From Myxococcus sp. (GTDB taxonomy: Bacteria; Myxococcota; Myxococcia; Myxococcales; Myxococcaceae), in assembly GCA_014879945.1 (NCBI GenBank), contig JACSRE010000201.1, forward strand, positions 1 to 44,729: a stretch of 44,729 bases of DNA, written 5' to 3'. A program made the position numbers and the translations under genes. Shown one piece after another: positions 22,358 through 31,459 of the stretch (position 1 is its first letter; each line of letters opens with the position of its first letter). The notes below the pieces were generated by a model that saw only the letters and a program-made list of their open reading frames with translations, was not told the DNA's origin and made no database searches.

Positions 22358-25300
22358 TCACTGCACGAACGTCAGGGCGAACAGGCTGAACGTCGAGTTG
22401 TTGCCGCCGCCCTGCGCGCCGCGGGTGAGCACGATGCGGGTGTTGGAGGCGCTGCGGTTGTAGCTGATGCGGGCCTGGGTGTACCCGGGCGTGGCGGACG
22501 TCACGCTCGTCTCACCGCCACACTGCCCGCCGGGCCCTTGACCCGAGACGAAGCTCCACACCCGGTCGAGCGCCAGCGTCTGGCTGCCGATGTTCTGGTT
22601 GCCGCTGTCGGTGGTGTTGCCGTTGATGGTGACCGCCGGGAGCGCCTGAATCGACGCGAGCGTGTTCGGCACCGCGGGCCGCTCCCACGAGATGCCGCTG
22701 ACGGTGGCGTTGTTGCAGTTCGACGACGTGCCCAGCGCGCGGCTGAACGTCAAGACGGTGTCGCTCGTCACTACGCTCCGCAGCCTGAACTTGCACATCT
22801 CGCCGCCCGACTCGGCGCTGAAGCGCGTCGAGTGGAGCACGAAGCCATCGCGCGACGCGCCCGGCGCCATGGTGCTCGCCGTACCGCTGAGGCTCGTGGC
22901 CATGGAGAAGGTCGAGACGCCGCGCTCGACCACCACGCCGGGCAGCTGAACGACCTGGGCTGAGTAGTGGACCGTCGTCGGCCAGCTGATGCTCTTGAGC
23001 ACCACGGTCGTCGTGCTGCCGAGCTCTGCGGTCGAGTTGTCGTCGGCGCCGAAGTTCGTGCCCGACGTCGCCGCGTTGTAGAGCACGAACGCAGCCCCCA
23101 TCGAGGGCACGGCCTCACTCAGCGTCAGCGTCTGGTCTCCCGAGGCACCCGAGAGCGTTCCACTCAGCGGCAGCACGACGGCGTCTGCAACCGTGACGAG
23201 CTGCCAGCTGATGTTGACGACCCCGCTGGTGCCGACGCGCTGACAGGTGATGGCCGTCGGCGTCGGTGCGTCGAGCACACACTGAACCGTGACGTCCGAG
23301 GGCGCCGTGGGGGCCGCGGCGGTGACGGCTTGCACGGTGAAGAACGACTGTCGGCTCGCGCCGCTCGGGAGCGCCGGCGACACCGTGCACGGCGTCATGC
23401 TCGTCGCCGTGGACGAGTCGGTGTTCTGGATGGTGCAGGTGCCGCGGCGAACCGCCGGATGAATGCTGATGCTCGCGCTCGTCCCCGCGTCGAAGAAGCC
23501 CGCGGCGTCGGTGGCGATGGCCGTCATCGTGCGCAGCGTGCCGGCCGAGCTGTTGTCGCCCGCGCCCGTGGGCTCTGCGCTGCGGCCCCGCAGGTAGACC
23601 GTCGCCGTCGCGCTCCCTGAGCCGATGACGACACCAGGCAGCGTCGCGGCGCCGACGTCGCTGCAGTCGCTCAGGGTGTGCAGCGAGTAGGCGGTGGCCG
23701 GCGGTGCGCCTCCCACCGTCACGTTCACCGTCGTCGTCAGCGTCGTGAAGTCGACGCCGCCAACGGTGCGGCGGAGCGTGACGGGTGTACACGTTCGGTA
23801 CAGCAGGTCGGTCGCGGCCGGCGTCGCGGAGAGCACCGCTGGCGTCGCTCCCGCGACGGTGACGGTCGCGCTCGGGGTGGCCGTGAGCGGCATGCCGGTG
23901 GTGTCGGTGGCGATGGCCGAGAACGCGCCGTTGGCGAACGACAGCGCGTAGAGGTCAGGCGACTCCGACTGACCTGCCGCGATCTCGAAGGCGCCCGTCA
24001 CCGCCGTCGTGCAGGCCGCGTCGGTGAAGAAGCGGAAGCCGGTCGCGGCGAGGGGCGCGAAAGACAGGGGCCTCGCGACGCTGGTTGTCACCGCAACGTC
24101 GGCTGCGTCGGCGACCTCGACCCGAAACGCGCTGCTGCAGGTGAAGCGGGTGAGCATCGAGGGAGGCGCCGCCCCCACCTTCCAACGGAGCTTCGCGGGC
24201 CCGTTGGCTTCGATGTTCCAGCTCTGCACCGCCGAGGGCGCGGTGCCCACCGTCAAGCTGATGGCCGGGCCAGGAACGGGGTTGCGCAGGTAGAAGCTGG
24301 CCGTCGTCGCGGTGCCGGCCACCAACTGAGTGAGGCTGCCGCTGCTACAGCCGGCCGCGGACCAGAACGTGGCGTTCGCCATCGAGAGCGCCAACGTGCC
24401 GAGCGCGGCGGGGTTGCCCTGGTCGTCGACTCCGTTCACCGTGACGATGGGGCTGCACACGTTCGCGCCCAGCGACGCCGGCGGCGTGGTGGAGAACGAG
24501 AGCCCGAAGAGGGCGCCCGCCACCACGGTGGTGCTGGTGTCGGCCGGCGCGGTGAGCGGCGCGCTCGAGGTGGCCAGCGTCAACGCGCCCGCCTTGCGCA
24601 CCCGCACGCTGAAGGTGGCCGACGACGCCCCCGCCATGATGTCGATTGACGCCGGGTTCGCCTGGGCGGCGCCGCCGCAGCCTGCGCCGAGGTAGACCTG
24701 CGCCTCGTTGCTGGCCATCGCGGCGGCGCCCGAGAGCGTCACCTGCACCGTGCGCTGCGCGCCGACGGCGTCGTTGCCGCCCGAGTCGACGCGGCGCACC
24801 GTGAAGTCCACGCAGGTTCCCGCGGTGGTCATCGGCGCGAAGCCGGTGCGCTGGAGGCCTGCTTCAGGGCCCGCGGCCACGTTGAACATCGCGGTGCCCG
24901 ACATGCCCGTCGAGGGCGTCGCCGTGAGCGTCGCCGCGCCCAGCGCGCCCGGCTGATAGCGGAACGTCACCGTCGCGCTCGCCGGCACCGTCACCGAGTT
25001 CGTCATGCCCGAGAGGCAGTCGGTCGAGGTGAAGAAGGCGCCCGTCGCCGAGGAGCTCACCATCACGTTGGTGGGCGTGGTGACGGGGTTGTTGCCGACG
25101 TCGAGCGCCTCGAGCGTCAGCGGCACGCAGCCTCCGTAGGGCTGGTCCATCGTCGGCGGCGACACGAAGCGCACCCGCGCCACCGCGCCCGCGCCCACCG
25201 TGGTGGACCCCATGGCGGAAGCCAGGCCCGTGCTCGTCACGGCGAAGCTCAGCGCCCCGGTGGCCCGCGGCTCGTACGAGAACGTCGTGGTCGTCGCCGT

Positions 25301-28195
25301 GCCGAACGAGAGGCCGACCGACGACTGCATGGTGGAGCCACACGCCGAGGTGGAGTTGGCCAACACCAGGCCCATGCCGCCGGCCCCCGAGGCCGTCACC
25401 GTCGCCGCCAGGTTGGTCGGCAGCGTGGTGAGGTTGCCCTCGACGTCGCGGCGCTCCACGGTGGCCTGCGCGCAGGCCCCGACGGCCGAGGTCGCGGGCG
25501 GGCTGCCCGTGGCGAAGCGCAGCTCGGTCGCGGCGCTCGCCAGCACCTGCACGTTGGTCGTCGTCACCATCGCCGGCGCGGCGGTGACGGTGAAGGCCGT
25601 GGTGCCCGCAGCCCGCCCCCTCACGAAGAACGCGCTCCGGGTCTCACCGGCGAGGAAGCCGAGCGCCGGGCCCGCGCCGCCGCTCGCGCACGACGCCATG
25701 TCGCCGTGCACCGTCGCGGTGCCCACCGAGGTCGCGCTCACCGAGTAGGCCTGGGCCGCCCCCGGGCTCGGGTTCATGAAGGCGTCGAGGCGCTCGACCT
25801 GCACCGGGGTGCAGCTGCCCGCCGCCAACATCGACGAGGGCTGCGTCGCCACCCGGAGCACCGACGGCGCGCCCGCGTCGACGGTGAAGGTCGCCGCCGT
25901 GGTGGTGGACGACGAGAGGCCCGTCGCCGAGATGCTGTACTGCTGCGCCCGCTGGGCCTTGGCGAAGAACGTCACCCCGCCGTCGGCCATCATGAAGGTG
26001 GTGGTGGCGGCGCTGCAGTTCGACGCCGCCGAGAACGCCACGCCCGCCGGCAGCGCCACGCTCGGTGCGGCAGCCGGGGTGATGACGCCGTTGGCGAAGG
26101 TGGGGTTGTCGAAGGTGTCGAAGGCCAGCAGGCCCAGGCCTCCGCTGCAGCCGTCGGCGACGGCCGAGACCGAGGTGGGCGGTTGGAAGACGAGCTTGCT
26201 GGTGGGCGCCGGGGTGACGCGCGCGCTCTGCGGCGGCGACGTCGTCGACAGGTTGGTGGCGCTCGCGCTGAGGGTGAGGCTCCGCGCCGTGTTGCTGCGG
26301 AAGTAGAACGTCACCTCGCTGCTGCCCGCGGGCAGCGTCACCTGGTTGGTGGCCAGCAACGTGGTGCAGCTCGAGTCGAGGTAGAGCGCGGCCGACCCCG
26401 CGGGGCTGGGGCTCAAGGAGACGACGACGGGCGCGACGACCGGCGAGACCGGCGACGTCGTCGAGTTCGTCTCGCGCGTCTGGAGGCGGATGCCGGGCGA
26501 GCAGGTGCCGGCGCCGGTCGACACCACCACCGCCGGGGTGGGGAACACCAGGGCCGTCGGGTCCATGGTGCCGACGTCCACCTGCAGCTGCGTGGCCGGG
26601 CCGGGGAGCGCGCTGGCCGTCGCGGTGACGCCGTAGGTGCCCGGGCCCGCGGCGCGCAGGTAGACGCCCACCCGCGACTGGTTGGCGGGAATGGTGATGG
26701 CGGTGACGGCGCCGCCGGCGCACCCGGCCGCTGCGAAGAACTGGAGCGCCCCCCCGGCCGCGGGTGGCGTGAAGGCGAGCGTGACGTCGACGCCCGCAGG
26801 CCCGGCGGTGGTGACGTTGCCGTTGACGTCGAAGAGCTCGACCTCGGCCATCACCTGGCTGCACACGTTGTTGCGCAGGCCCAGGGCGGCGGCGGTGAAC
26901 TCGATGCGGTTGGCCGCCCCGGCGGTGATGGTGAGCGCGAGCGCTGCGGGCGCGCCGCCGTTGACGGTGGGCGAGCTGACCTGAACGGTGATGGGCATAC
27001 CGGGCGGCGTGGCGCGGCTGCCGCGCAGGTACAGCCGGGTCGACGAGGTGCCCGCGGGGATGGGGGGCGCGCCCGGCGTGGTGCAGCTGGGGTCGCTGAA
27101 CAGCTCGACCGAGCTGGTGCCCGCGGGCAGGAAGCCAACGGCCAGCGGCAGGCCCGACGACGACACGTTGGTGGGCATCATGCGGTCGTCGACGGCGGTG
27201 ACGTCGATGGCGCTCGAGCAGGCGCCGGCGCGGGCCGACAACGAGGTCGGCGTGAGGGCGAGGCTGGCGACCGGGCGGTCGGTGATGGTGGTGTCGAGCG
27301 AGGTGGAGCCGAGGCCCGGGGCGGTGGCGGTGAGGCTGAGGGCTCCCGGGGTCGTCGCGCGGAACGAGAAGGCCACGCGGGTGGTGCCGAAGCCCAGCCG
27401 CAGCGTGGCGCCGCTGAGGGGCGTGGCGCAGGCGGTGTCAGAGAAGAGCTGGAGCCCGGCGGACGCGGTGCCGGTGGGGACGAGCGTCACCGCGGTGTCG
27501 GCGGACACGGCGGCCGGCATGCCGCCCGCCACGCTCTGCACGGAGAGGGGCCCGGAGCAGTCGCGAGCCACCAACGTGGGCAGCTGGGACTCGTAGACGA
27601 GGCCGGTGGCAGGCGAGAGGCAGGTCGCCGTCTGCGCGCAGGTGGAGTCGGCGCAGAAGAGCTTCCCATCGCAGTTGGTGTCCACGCTCGAGGCGCAGTC
27701 CTGGGGCACGCCCGGCTTCACCGCGGCGTTGGTGTCGTCGCAGTCGGTGCCGCCCTTCTGCACGTCGACGAAGGTGTCGCGGTCGCCGTCGAGGGTGGCG
27801 TCGGGCTGGCCGATGGTGAGCGCGAAGGACTCGACGCCCGAGGCGGGGAACGCCCTGGTCACTTCGGGGGACCTCGACGAGAGCTTCCAGGTGGCGTCGT
27901 CGCCGCAGCGGCCTTGCACGGCCGAGGCCTGCCACGTCATCGACGCGGGGAAGTCGCCGCGGCTGATGCCGGCGAAGTACTCGGTGCGGGCGGCGTCTCT
28001 TGCGACGGCTGAGCGCACGCGGCGGCGCCCGTCTTCGAAGCCCTCGACGACCACGCAGTCGCCGCGCACGCCGGCCTCGAGCGTGACGGTGAGCAACAGA
28101 CCGCCTTCGGTCTTCGCGGGGCACCCGCTGAGCACCGACCCGAAGACGACGGCGACGACGAGGCTGCGGAGCACCAGCGGCGGAGGTCGGATCAT
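22358..28195 (-). CDS. Giant modular surface lipoprotein with 12 Ig-like Cys-pair modules
   Basis: A 1945-residue lipoprotein (MIRPPPLVLRSLVVAVVFGS then VLSGC; Cys25). A first domain (about 26-130) has beta character. Residues 134-192 resemble MopE-type calcium/metal segments: TLDGDRDTFVDVQKGGTDCD followed by DTNAAVKPG and five more Cys. From about 203 to 1581 I count twelve modules of 100-130 residues. Each starts near a Cys (AGTCSPxxVxxxD-xGN), continues through a beta core, has a second Cys about 45-60 residues later, and ends FYxR...G...LTATA; the pair probably forms a disulfide in an Ig-like domain. From about 1582 a different repeat occurs four times, diverged. The form suggests a long surface fibre or adhesin. 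Ligand unknown. No SD is obvious. Confidence 0.9.
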   Translation of the reverse strand: MIRPPPLVLRSLVVAVVFGSVLSGCPAKTEGGLLLTVTLEAGVRGDCVVVEGFEDGRRRVRSAVARDAARTEYFAGISRGDFPASMTWQASAVQGRCGDDATWKLSSRSPEVTRAFPASGVESFALTIGQPDATLDGDRDTFVDVQKGGTDCDDTNAAVKPGVPQDCASSVDTNCDGKLFCADSTCAQTATCLSPATGLVYESQLPTLVARDCSGPLSVQSVAGGMPAAVSADTAVTLVPTGTASAGLQLFSDTACATPLSGATLRLGFGTTRVAFSFRATTPGALSLTATAPGLGSTSLDTTITDRPVASLALTPTSLSARAGACSSAIDVTAVDDRMMPTNVSSSGLPLAVGFLPAGTSSVELFSDPSCTTPGAPPIPAGTSSTRLYLRGSRATPPGMPITVQVSSPTVNGGAPAALALTITAGAANRIEFTAAALGLRNNVCSQVMAEVELFDVNGNVTTAGPAGVDVTLAFTPPAAGGALQFFAAAGCAGGAVTAITIPANQSRVGVYLRAAGPGTYGVTATASALPGPATQLQVDVGTMDPTALVFPTPAVVVSTGAGTCSPGIRLQTRETNSTTSPVSPVVAPVVVSLSPSPAGSAALYLDSSCTTLLATNQVTLPAGSSEVTFYFRSNTARSLTLSASATNLSTTSPPQSARVTPAPTSKLVFQPPTSVSAVADGCSGGLGLLAFDTFDNPTFANGVITPAAAPSVALPAGVAFSAASNCSAATTTFMMADGGVTFFAKAQRAQQYSISATGLSSSTTTAATFTVDAGAPSVLRVATQPSSMLAAGSCTPVQVERLDAFMNPSPGAAQAYSVSATSVGTATVHGDMASCASGGAGPALGFLAGETRSAFFVRGRAAGTTAFTVTAAPAMVTTTNVQVLASAATELRFATGSPPATSAVGACAQATVERRDVEGNLTTLPTNLAATVTASGAGGMGLVLANSTSACGSTMQSSVGLSFGTATTTTFSYEPRATGALSFAVTSTGLASAMGSTTVGAGAVARVRFVSPPTMDQPYGGCVPLTLEALDVGNNPVTTPTNVMVSSSATGAFFTSTDCLSGMTNSVTVPASATVTFRYQPGALGAATLTATPSTGMSGTAMFNVAAGPEAGLQRTGFAPMTTAGTCVDFTVRRVDSGGNDAVGAQRTVQVTLSGAAAMASNEAQVYLGAGCGGAAQANPASIDIMAGASSATFSVRVRKAGALTLATSSAPLTAPADTSTTVVAGALFGLSFSTTPPASLGANVCSPIVTVNGVDDQGNPAALGTLALSMANATFWSAAGCSSGSLTQLVAGTATTASFYLRNPVPGPAISLTVGTAPSAVQSWNIEANGPAKLRWKVGAAPPSMLTRFTCSSAFRVEVADAADVAVTTSVARPLSFAPLAATGFRFFTDAACTTAVTGAFEIAAGQSESPDLYALSFANGAFSAIATDTTGMPLTATPSATVTVAGATPAVLSATPAATDLLYRTCTPVTLRRTVGGVDFTTLTTTVNVTVGGAPPATAYSLHTLSDCSDVGAATLPGVVIGSGSATATVYLRGRSAEPTGAGDNSSAGTLRTMTAIATDAAGFFDAGTSASISIHPAVRRGTCTIQNTDSSTATSMTPCTVSPALPSGASRQSFFTVQAVTAAAPTAPSDVTVQCVLDAPTPTAITCQRVGTSGVVNISWQLVTVADAVVLPLSGTLSGASGDQTLTLSEAVPSMGAAFVLYNAATSGTNFGADDNSTAELGSTTTVVLKSISWPTTVHYSAQVVQLPGVVVERGVSTFSMATSLSGTASTMAPGASRDGFVLHSTRFSAESGGEMCKFRLRSVVTSDTVLTFSRALGTSSNCNNATVSGISWERPAVPNTLASIQALPAVTINGNTTDSGNQNIGSQTLALDRVWSFVSGQGPGGQCGGETSVTSATPGYTQARISYNRSASNTRIVLTRGAQGGGNNSTFSLFALTFVQ

Positions 28196-28212
28196 AGAGA
28201 GTGGTCAGTGTC

Positions 28213-28234
28213 GTCCCGTCGGGAGGAGCGGGAC
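28213..28234. promoter_or_regulatory. Leader hairpin upstream of the giant lipoprotein gene
   Basis: GTCCCG (28213-28218) pairs with CGGGAC (28229-28234) around a ten-base loop that, on the minus-strand mRNA, contains CTCCTCC. The hairpin lies about 18 bases upstream of the ATG at 28195, in a leader with no visible Shine-Dalgarno. It may influence translation of the giant gene. Confidence 0.35.
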
Positions 28235-28285
28235 ACGGGTGAGGCTAGCACGCACGCCGTGAGGCGACGGCGCAGGGAACGAGGG

Positions 28286-28301
28286 GTGGGCAATCGCCCA
28301 C
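28286..28301. promoter_or_regulatory. Perfect inverted repeat GTGGGC-AATC-GCCCAC
   Basis: A 6-base perfect dyad with a four-base spacer lies in the 291-base gap between the PilZ gene and the giant lipoprotein gene, both on the minus strand. No U-tract follows on that strand, so an operator is as likely as a terminator. The rest of the gap shows no credible gene. Confidence 0.4.
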
Positions 28302-28486
28302 AGAGGGCGGGCGCGCGTCGGTGACGCGGTGCCTCGACGAAGTGGCCGAAGGTGGTGAGCCGGGGTCAGCGGCGGGGGCTTCTGCGCGGCAGGCATCCGG
28401 TCGGGCGATTCGACGCTGGCGTCGTGCGGCTCGGGCCTGACGGCGAGGCGCGCGCAGGGCGGTGAGCGCGGCACTCGCGGTGCTGG

Positions 28487-28777
28487 TCAGAGGCCGGTGA
28501 GCGTGCCGGCCACGTCCCACCCGCCGGTCATCGCGGGCGTGACGCGCAAGACGTGAAAGCTCGCGCGCAGCGGAGGAAGCCGGGCGTCCCTTCCGCTCAA
28601 CACCACCTGCATGTCGGCGCCGATGCTCGGCTCCATGGGGGCGCAGAACTTGAGGCCGTCGGTCGAGAGGTCCTTCCCGTCGCCGGCGAACTCCACCCCG
28701 CTCTCGATGTCGATGACGCCCACCGAGGTGTCTTCGAGGGTGAGGCGGGTGAAGCGGCGCAGGTTGGGCGAGGTCAT
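28487..28777 (-). CDS. PilZ-domain protein
   Basis: A 96-residue single-domain protein with both c-di-GMP-binding elements: the RxxxR loop at 7-11 (RRFTR) and the D/NxSxxG motif at 36-41 (DLSTDG). All family ligand residues are present, so it should bind c-di-GMP and act as an adaptor controlling motility, secretion or surface behaviour. Upstream, TCTGGAG gives a good ribosome-binding site. A promoter with TTGACG and TAACAT lies at 28817-28844. The giant lipoprotein and MoxR genes follow on the same strand after 291 bases, so functional linkage is possible but the gap is long. Confidence 0.92.
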   Translation of the reverse strand: MTSPNLRRFTRLTLEDTSVGVIDIESGVEFAGDGKDLSTDGLKFCAPMEPSIGADMQVVLSGRDARLPPLRASFHVLRVTPAMTGGWDVAGTLTGL

Positions 28778-28816
28778 CGGGGCTCCAGAGGGCAGGTGCT
28801 GCAGGGACGTCGCGCG

Positions 28817-28844
28817 ATGTTACGGGCGAGCGCCAGAGCGTCAA
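28817..28844 (-). promoter_or_regulatory. Putative sigma-70-type promoter of the PilZ gene
   Basis: On the minus strand TTGACG (28844-28839) and TAACAT (28822-28817) are separated by 16 bases, matching five and four of the six consensus positions. The predicted transcript starts near 28810, giving a leader of about 33 bases that contains the TCTGGAG ribosome-binding site. Confidence 0.5.
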
Positions 28845-28865
28845 CAAACCGACCGGAGGCGCTGA

Positions 28866-29459
28866 TCAGTCGACGACGGCGCGCTGGTACGCCGGCCGCG
28901 CGACGATGCGCTCGACGTAGGCCAGCACATTCGGCGCGTCTTCGAGCGCGCCCATGCGGTTGGCCCACCACGCCACGCTGCCGAGCACGATGTCGGCCAC
29001 CGAGAAGCCCGAGGGCAGCATCCACTCCCGGTTCGCGAGCTCGCCGTTCACCACCCGCGCCGCGACGTTCAGCCGCCGCTTCGCCTCGAGGGCGCGCTCA
29101 CTCACCGGCGTCTTCTTCTTCACCTTCTCGTCGAAGAAGGTGACGCAGTGGGGCTCGAGCTCGGTCATGGCGAAGAAGAGCCACTGGTAGACGAGGCCGC
29201 GCTCGTAGCTCCCGGTGGGCGGAATGAAGCGGCCGTGCAGGTCGGCGAGCTGGAGCACGATGGCGGCCGACTCGAAGAGCGTACCGTCGGGCGTGTCGAG
29301 CACGGGCACGTGCTGGAGCGGGTGCCGCGAGGTGTGCTCGTCGGAGCGGGTCTGGCCGGCCTTCGGGTCGAGGCGCACCAGTTGGTAGGGCACGCCGAGC
29401 TCTTCGAGGAGCCAGCGCGGTCGGTTGGAGCGGGTAAACGGCACGTAGTAGAGCTTCAT
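28866..29459 (-). CDS. Glutathione S-transferase family protein
   Basis: A 197-residue protein. The N-terminal thioredoxin-fold half (MKLYYVPFTRSNRPRWLLEE, then HVPVLDTPDGTLFESAAIVL) has the conserved cis-Pro before Val and the acidic/Ser pair (FESAAI) that binds the glutathione gamma-glutamyl group. The C-terminal half is all-helical, ending SVADIVLGSVAWWANRMGAL, the usual N-capping-box region. The start at 29459 is chosen because the longer frame is not GST-like. It may conjugate or reduce electrophiles in the cytoplasm; the exact subclass is unclear. It diverges from the membrane protein gene at 29520. Confidence 0.92.
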   Translation of the reverse strand: MKLYYVPFTRSNRPRWLLEELGVPYQLVRLDPKAGQTRSDEHTSRHPLQHVPVLDTPDGTLFESAAIVLQLADLHGRFIPPTGSYERGLVYQWLFFAMTELEPHCVTFFDEKVKKKTPVSERALEAKRRLNVAARVVNGELANREWMLPSGFSVADIVLGSVAWWANRMGALEDAPNVLAYVERIVARPAYQRAVVD

Positions 29460-29519
29460 GGGCCCCACAGACGTAGCAGCAAAATCCACCCGCGCCTCAG
29501 GCCCGGAAGAGGCGCACGC

Positions 29520-29900
29520 ATGACGAAGACTCCCCTGAACGTGCTGGTGTTGCGGGTGTTCGCGCCCGTGCTGCTCCTCGTCGGCGCCCTCGGCTTCGTG
29601 CTGCCCGAGTCGCTCGCGCTCACCAGCGGCGCGATGCCGTACAACGTCTTTCACCTCGTCTTCGGCGCCGTCGGCGTGGCGTGCTTGATGACGAAGCAGC
29701 TCGTGGTGGTGCGGGGCTTCGTCATCGGGTTCGGCCTCATCGACGTCTACCAGGCCATCGCCAGCGTCGCGGGGCTGTGGCCGAAGGCGCTCTTCCAGTG
29801 GAAGGTGGCCGACGACGTGCTGCACGTCGTCATCGGCCTGGGCCTGGTGGCGGTGGGCGTGTTGGCCGACCGCGCGCTGGTGGCGCCCCAGAAGGCCTGA
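29520..29900 (+). CDS. Four-span membrane protein, DUF4383-like
   Basis: A 126-residue membrane protein with four likely spans (about 7-29, 40-57, 63-86 and 95-116). The pattern YNVFHLVFGAVGVACL ... VADDVLHVVIGLGLVAVGVL (His after Asn/Asp-Val) resembles DUF4383 proteins, whose function is unknown. GGAAGAGG lies before the ATG at 29520. It shares a 60-base divergent region with the GST gene and ends 3 bases before the stop of the convergent DUF2330 gene. Confidence 0.85.
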   Translation: MTKTPLNVLVLRVFAPVLLLVGALGFVLPESLALTSGAMPYNVFHLVFGAVGVACLMTKQLVVVRGFVIGFGLIDVYQAIASVAGLWPKALFQWKVADDVLHVVIGLGLVAVGVLADRALVAPQKA

Positions 29901-29903
29901 GGG

Positions 29904-31325
29904 CTACTTCTTCTTCGCGGGCCGCAGCACGTCGCCGGCCTTCGCCTTGAGGCCCTTCACGTTCAGCTCGGCGATGGGGCTCTCGGCGAGGGCCTCGACC
30001 TTGCTCGGGTCGCGCGCCACGAAGGCCGTGTCTTGCGCCGCGCTGGCGCTGGCCTGCTCCTCACCCGAGGGCGGCCCGCCCCAGCGCCCGTAGATGGGGC
30101 TCTTGCACTCCACCTTGCCCTTCCACGGGTAGCGAATGGCGTAGCGCGCCTGGAAGTTGTTCATGCTGTCGGCGCGGCTGCCCTGCTCGAGGCCCTTGTC
30201 GTTGGTGACGAACTCGCGGCCGCCGACGATGGGCTTCGCCGCACGGAACACCAGGTCCTCGCCCAGCGAGGCCTTGTCGTAGCGGGCGTGCAGGCGCGTC
30301 AGCACGAACTGGCGCTCGGGCTTCCACTGGTCCTCCTCCGACTGCTTCGTCGCCAGCACGTCGGCGCCGAGGGTCGCGAAGTCTTCGGCCGAGAGCGGAG
30401 ACGTCGGGCACGGGTCACAGCTGGTGGCCTGCCACGCGTACTCGGTGACGACGGCCTTCGGGTTCCTGGCGAGCGTGCGGTCGAAGAGGCTGACGTAGAA
30501 GAAGGGGAACTCGGTCTTCGCCGACGGCGCGAGGTCGATGTTGGTGGGGATGGTGACGTTGGGCAGGTTGGCGAGCTCGTAGCGCTGGTTGCGCGCGAGC
30601 ACGTGCACGATGAGGTCCTGCTTCTCTTTGGCGTTGATGAGGCCCAGCCGCACCGGCAGCTCGAACTTCTCGGAGTCGTAGAAGAAGCGCAGCGGCGACA
30701 GCTTCGCCATGCCCTTCTCGAACGTCACCTTCTTCGCGTTCACCTTCGCGACGAAGAACTTGAGGCCCTGCTGCACGTAGGGGCGAAACAGCGGCGCCGC
30801 CCCCTCGGGGATTCGGTACTTGTTCTCTTTGAGCCACTGCTCGAGGGCGAGCGCGTCTTTGGCCGAGAGGATGACGACGTCGTACTCGCCCACCTCGAAG
30901 CGGGCCTCGACCTTCACCAGGCCGCCCTTGCGCTTCTCCATCATCGGGCCACCCGCCGACGACTCGACCGAGGCCATGCGGTCTTCTTCGTCGTAGGGCG
31001 GCTCGACGTAGCAGGGGTCCTGCTCCCAGTACTCGACCAGCCGGGGCGCCGAGAGGGTGTCGACGCGATGGAAGACGTCGCGGGGCAGCGTCTTGACCTG
31101 CTCCTTCTTCAAGACGACGGGCACGGGAATCACCATCGCGAAGTCGGCGGCGGGGCCCTGGTAGTTGTTCTGCATCGACAGCACCGTGCGGGTGCCCTCG
31201 CGCATCAGCACCACCTGGGTGGCGTTGTTGAAGAGCTCGGCGCCTCCACCTGCGACGTAGAAGCCGCAGAAGGCGTGGGCGGCGAGCGGAGCGACGGACA
31301 GCGCGGCGGCGAGCAGGCGGTGCAT
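29904..31325 (-). CDS. DUF2330 secreted protein
   Basis: A 473-residue protein with a signal peptide (MHRLLAAALSVAPLAAHA, cut before FCGFYV). The CGFYVAGGGAELFNNATQVV opening, VLMREGTRTVLSMQNNYQGP, and DFAMVIPVP-V regions are typical of DUF2330 proteins, which are widespread in myxobacteria and have no known activity. A cluster of cysteines (DPCYVEPP, SCDPCPT) suggests disulfides. The C-terminus is Lys-rich (RPAKKK) without the membrane anchor some relatives have. GGGGGTT precedes the ATG at 31325. It diverges from the SDR gene. Confidence 0.93.
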   Translation of the reverse strand: MHRLLAAALSVAPLAAHAFCGFYVAGGGAELFNNATQVVLMREGTRTVLSMQNNYQGPAADFAMVIPVPVVLKKEQVKTLPRDVFHRVDTLSAPRLVEYWEQDPCYVEPPYDEEDRMASVESSAGGPMMEKRKGGLVKVEARFEVGEYDVVILSAKDALALEQWLKENKYRIPEGAAPLFRPYVQQGLKFFVAKVNAKKVTFEKGMAKLSPLRFFYDSEKFELPVRLGLINAKEKQDLIVHVLARNQRYELANLPNVTIPTNIDLAPSAKTEFPFFYVSLFDRTLARNPKAVVTEYAWQATSCDPCPTSPLSAEDFATLGADVLATKQSEEDQWKPERQFVLTRLHARYDKASLGEDLVFRAAKPIVGGREFVTNDKGLEQGSRADSMNNFQARYAIRYPWKGKVECKSPIYGRWGGPPSGEEQASASAAQDTAFVARDPSKVEALAESPIAELNVKGLKAKAGDVLRPAKKK

Positions 31326-31459
31326 GGTGGAACCCCCGGGGAGCAAGTTGCGGGCGCACCTTAGCCGCTCCGCTCGTTGGCGACGGCGAACCTTCGAGGG
31401 TGCAAGAGCAGTCGGCGGTGCGGCGCGACCGTGCCGAAGGAGTTGCAATCTGACGCCCT

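Noticed and set aside
25706-28012. 768-codon open frame on the plus strand within the giant lipoprotein gene
   Set aside because: Arg/Gly/Ala-rich shadow of the minus-strand modular gene; no start signal or motif.
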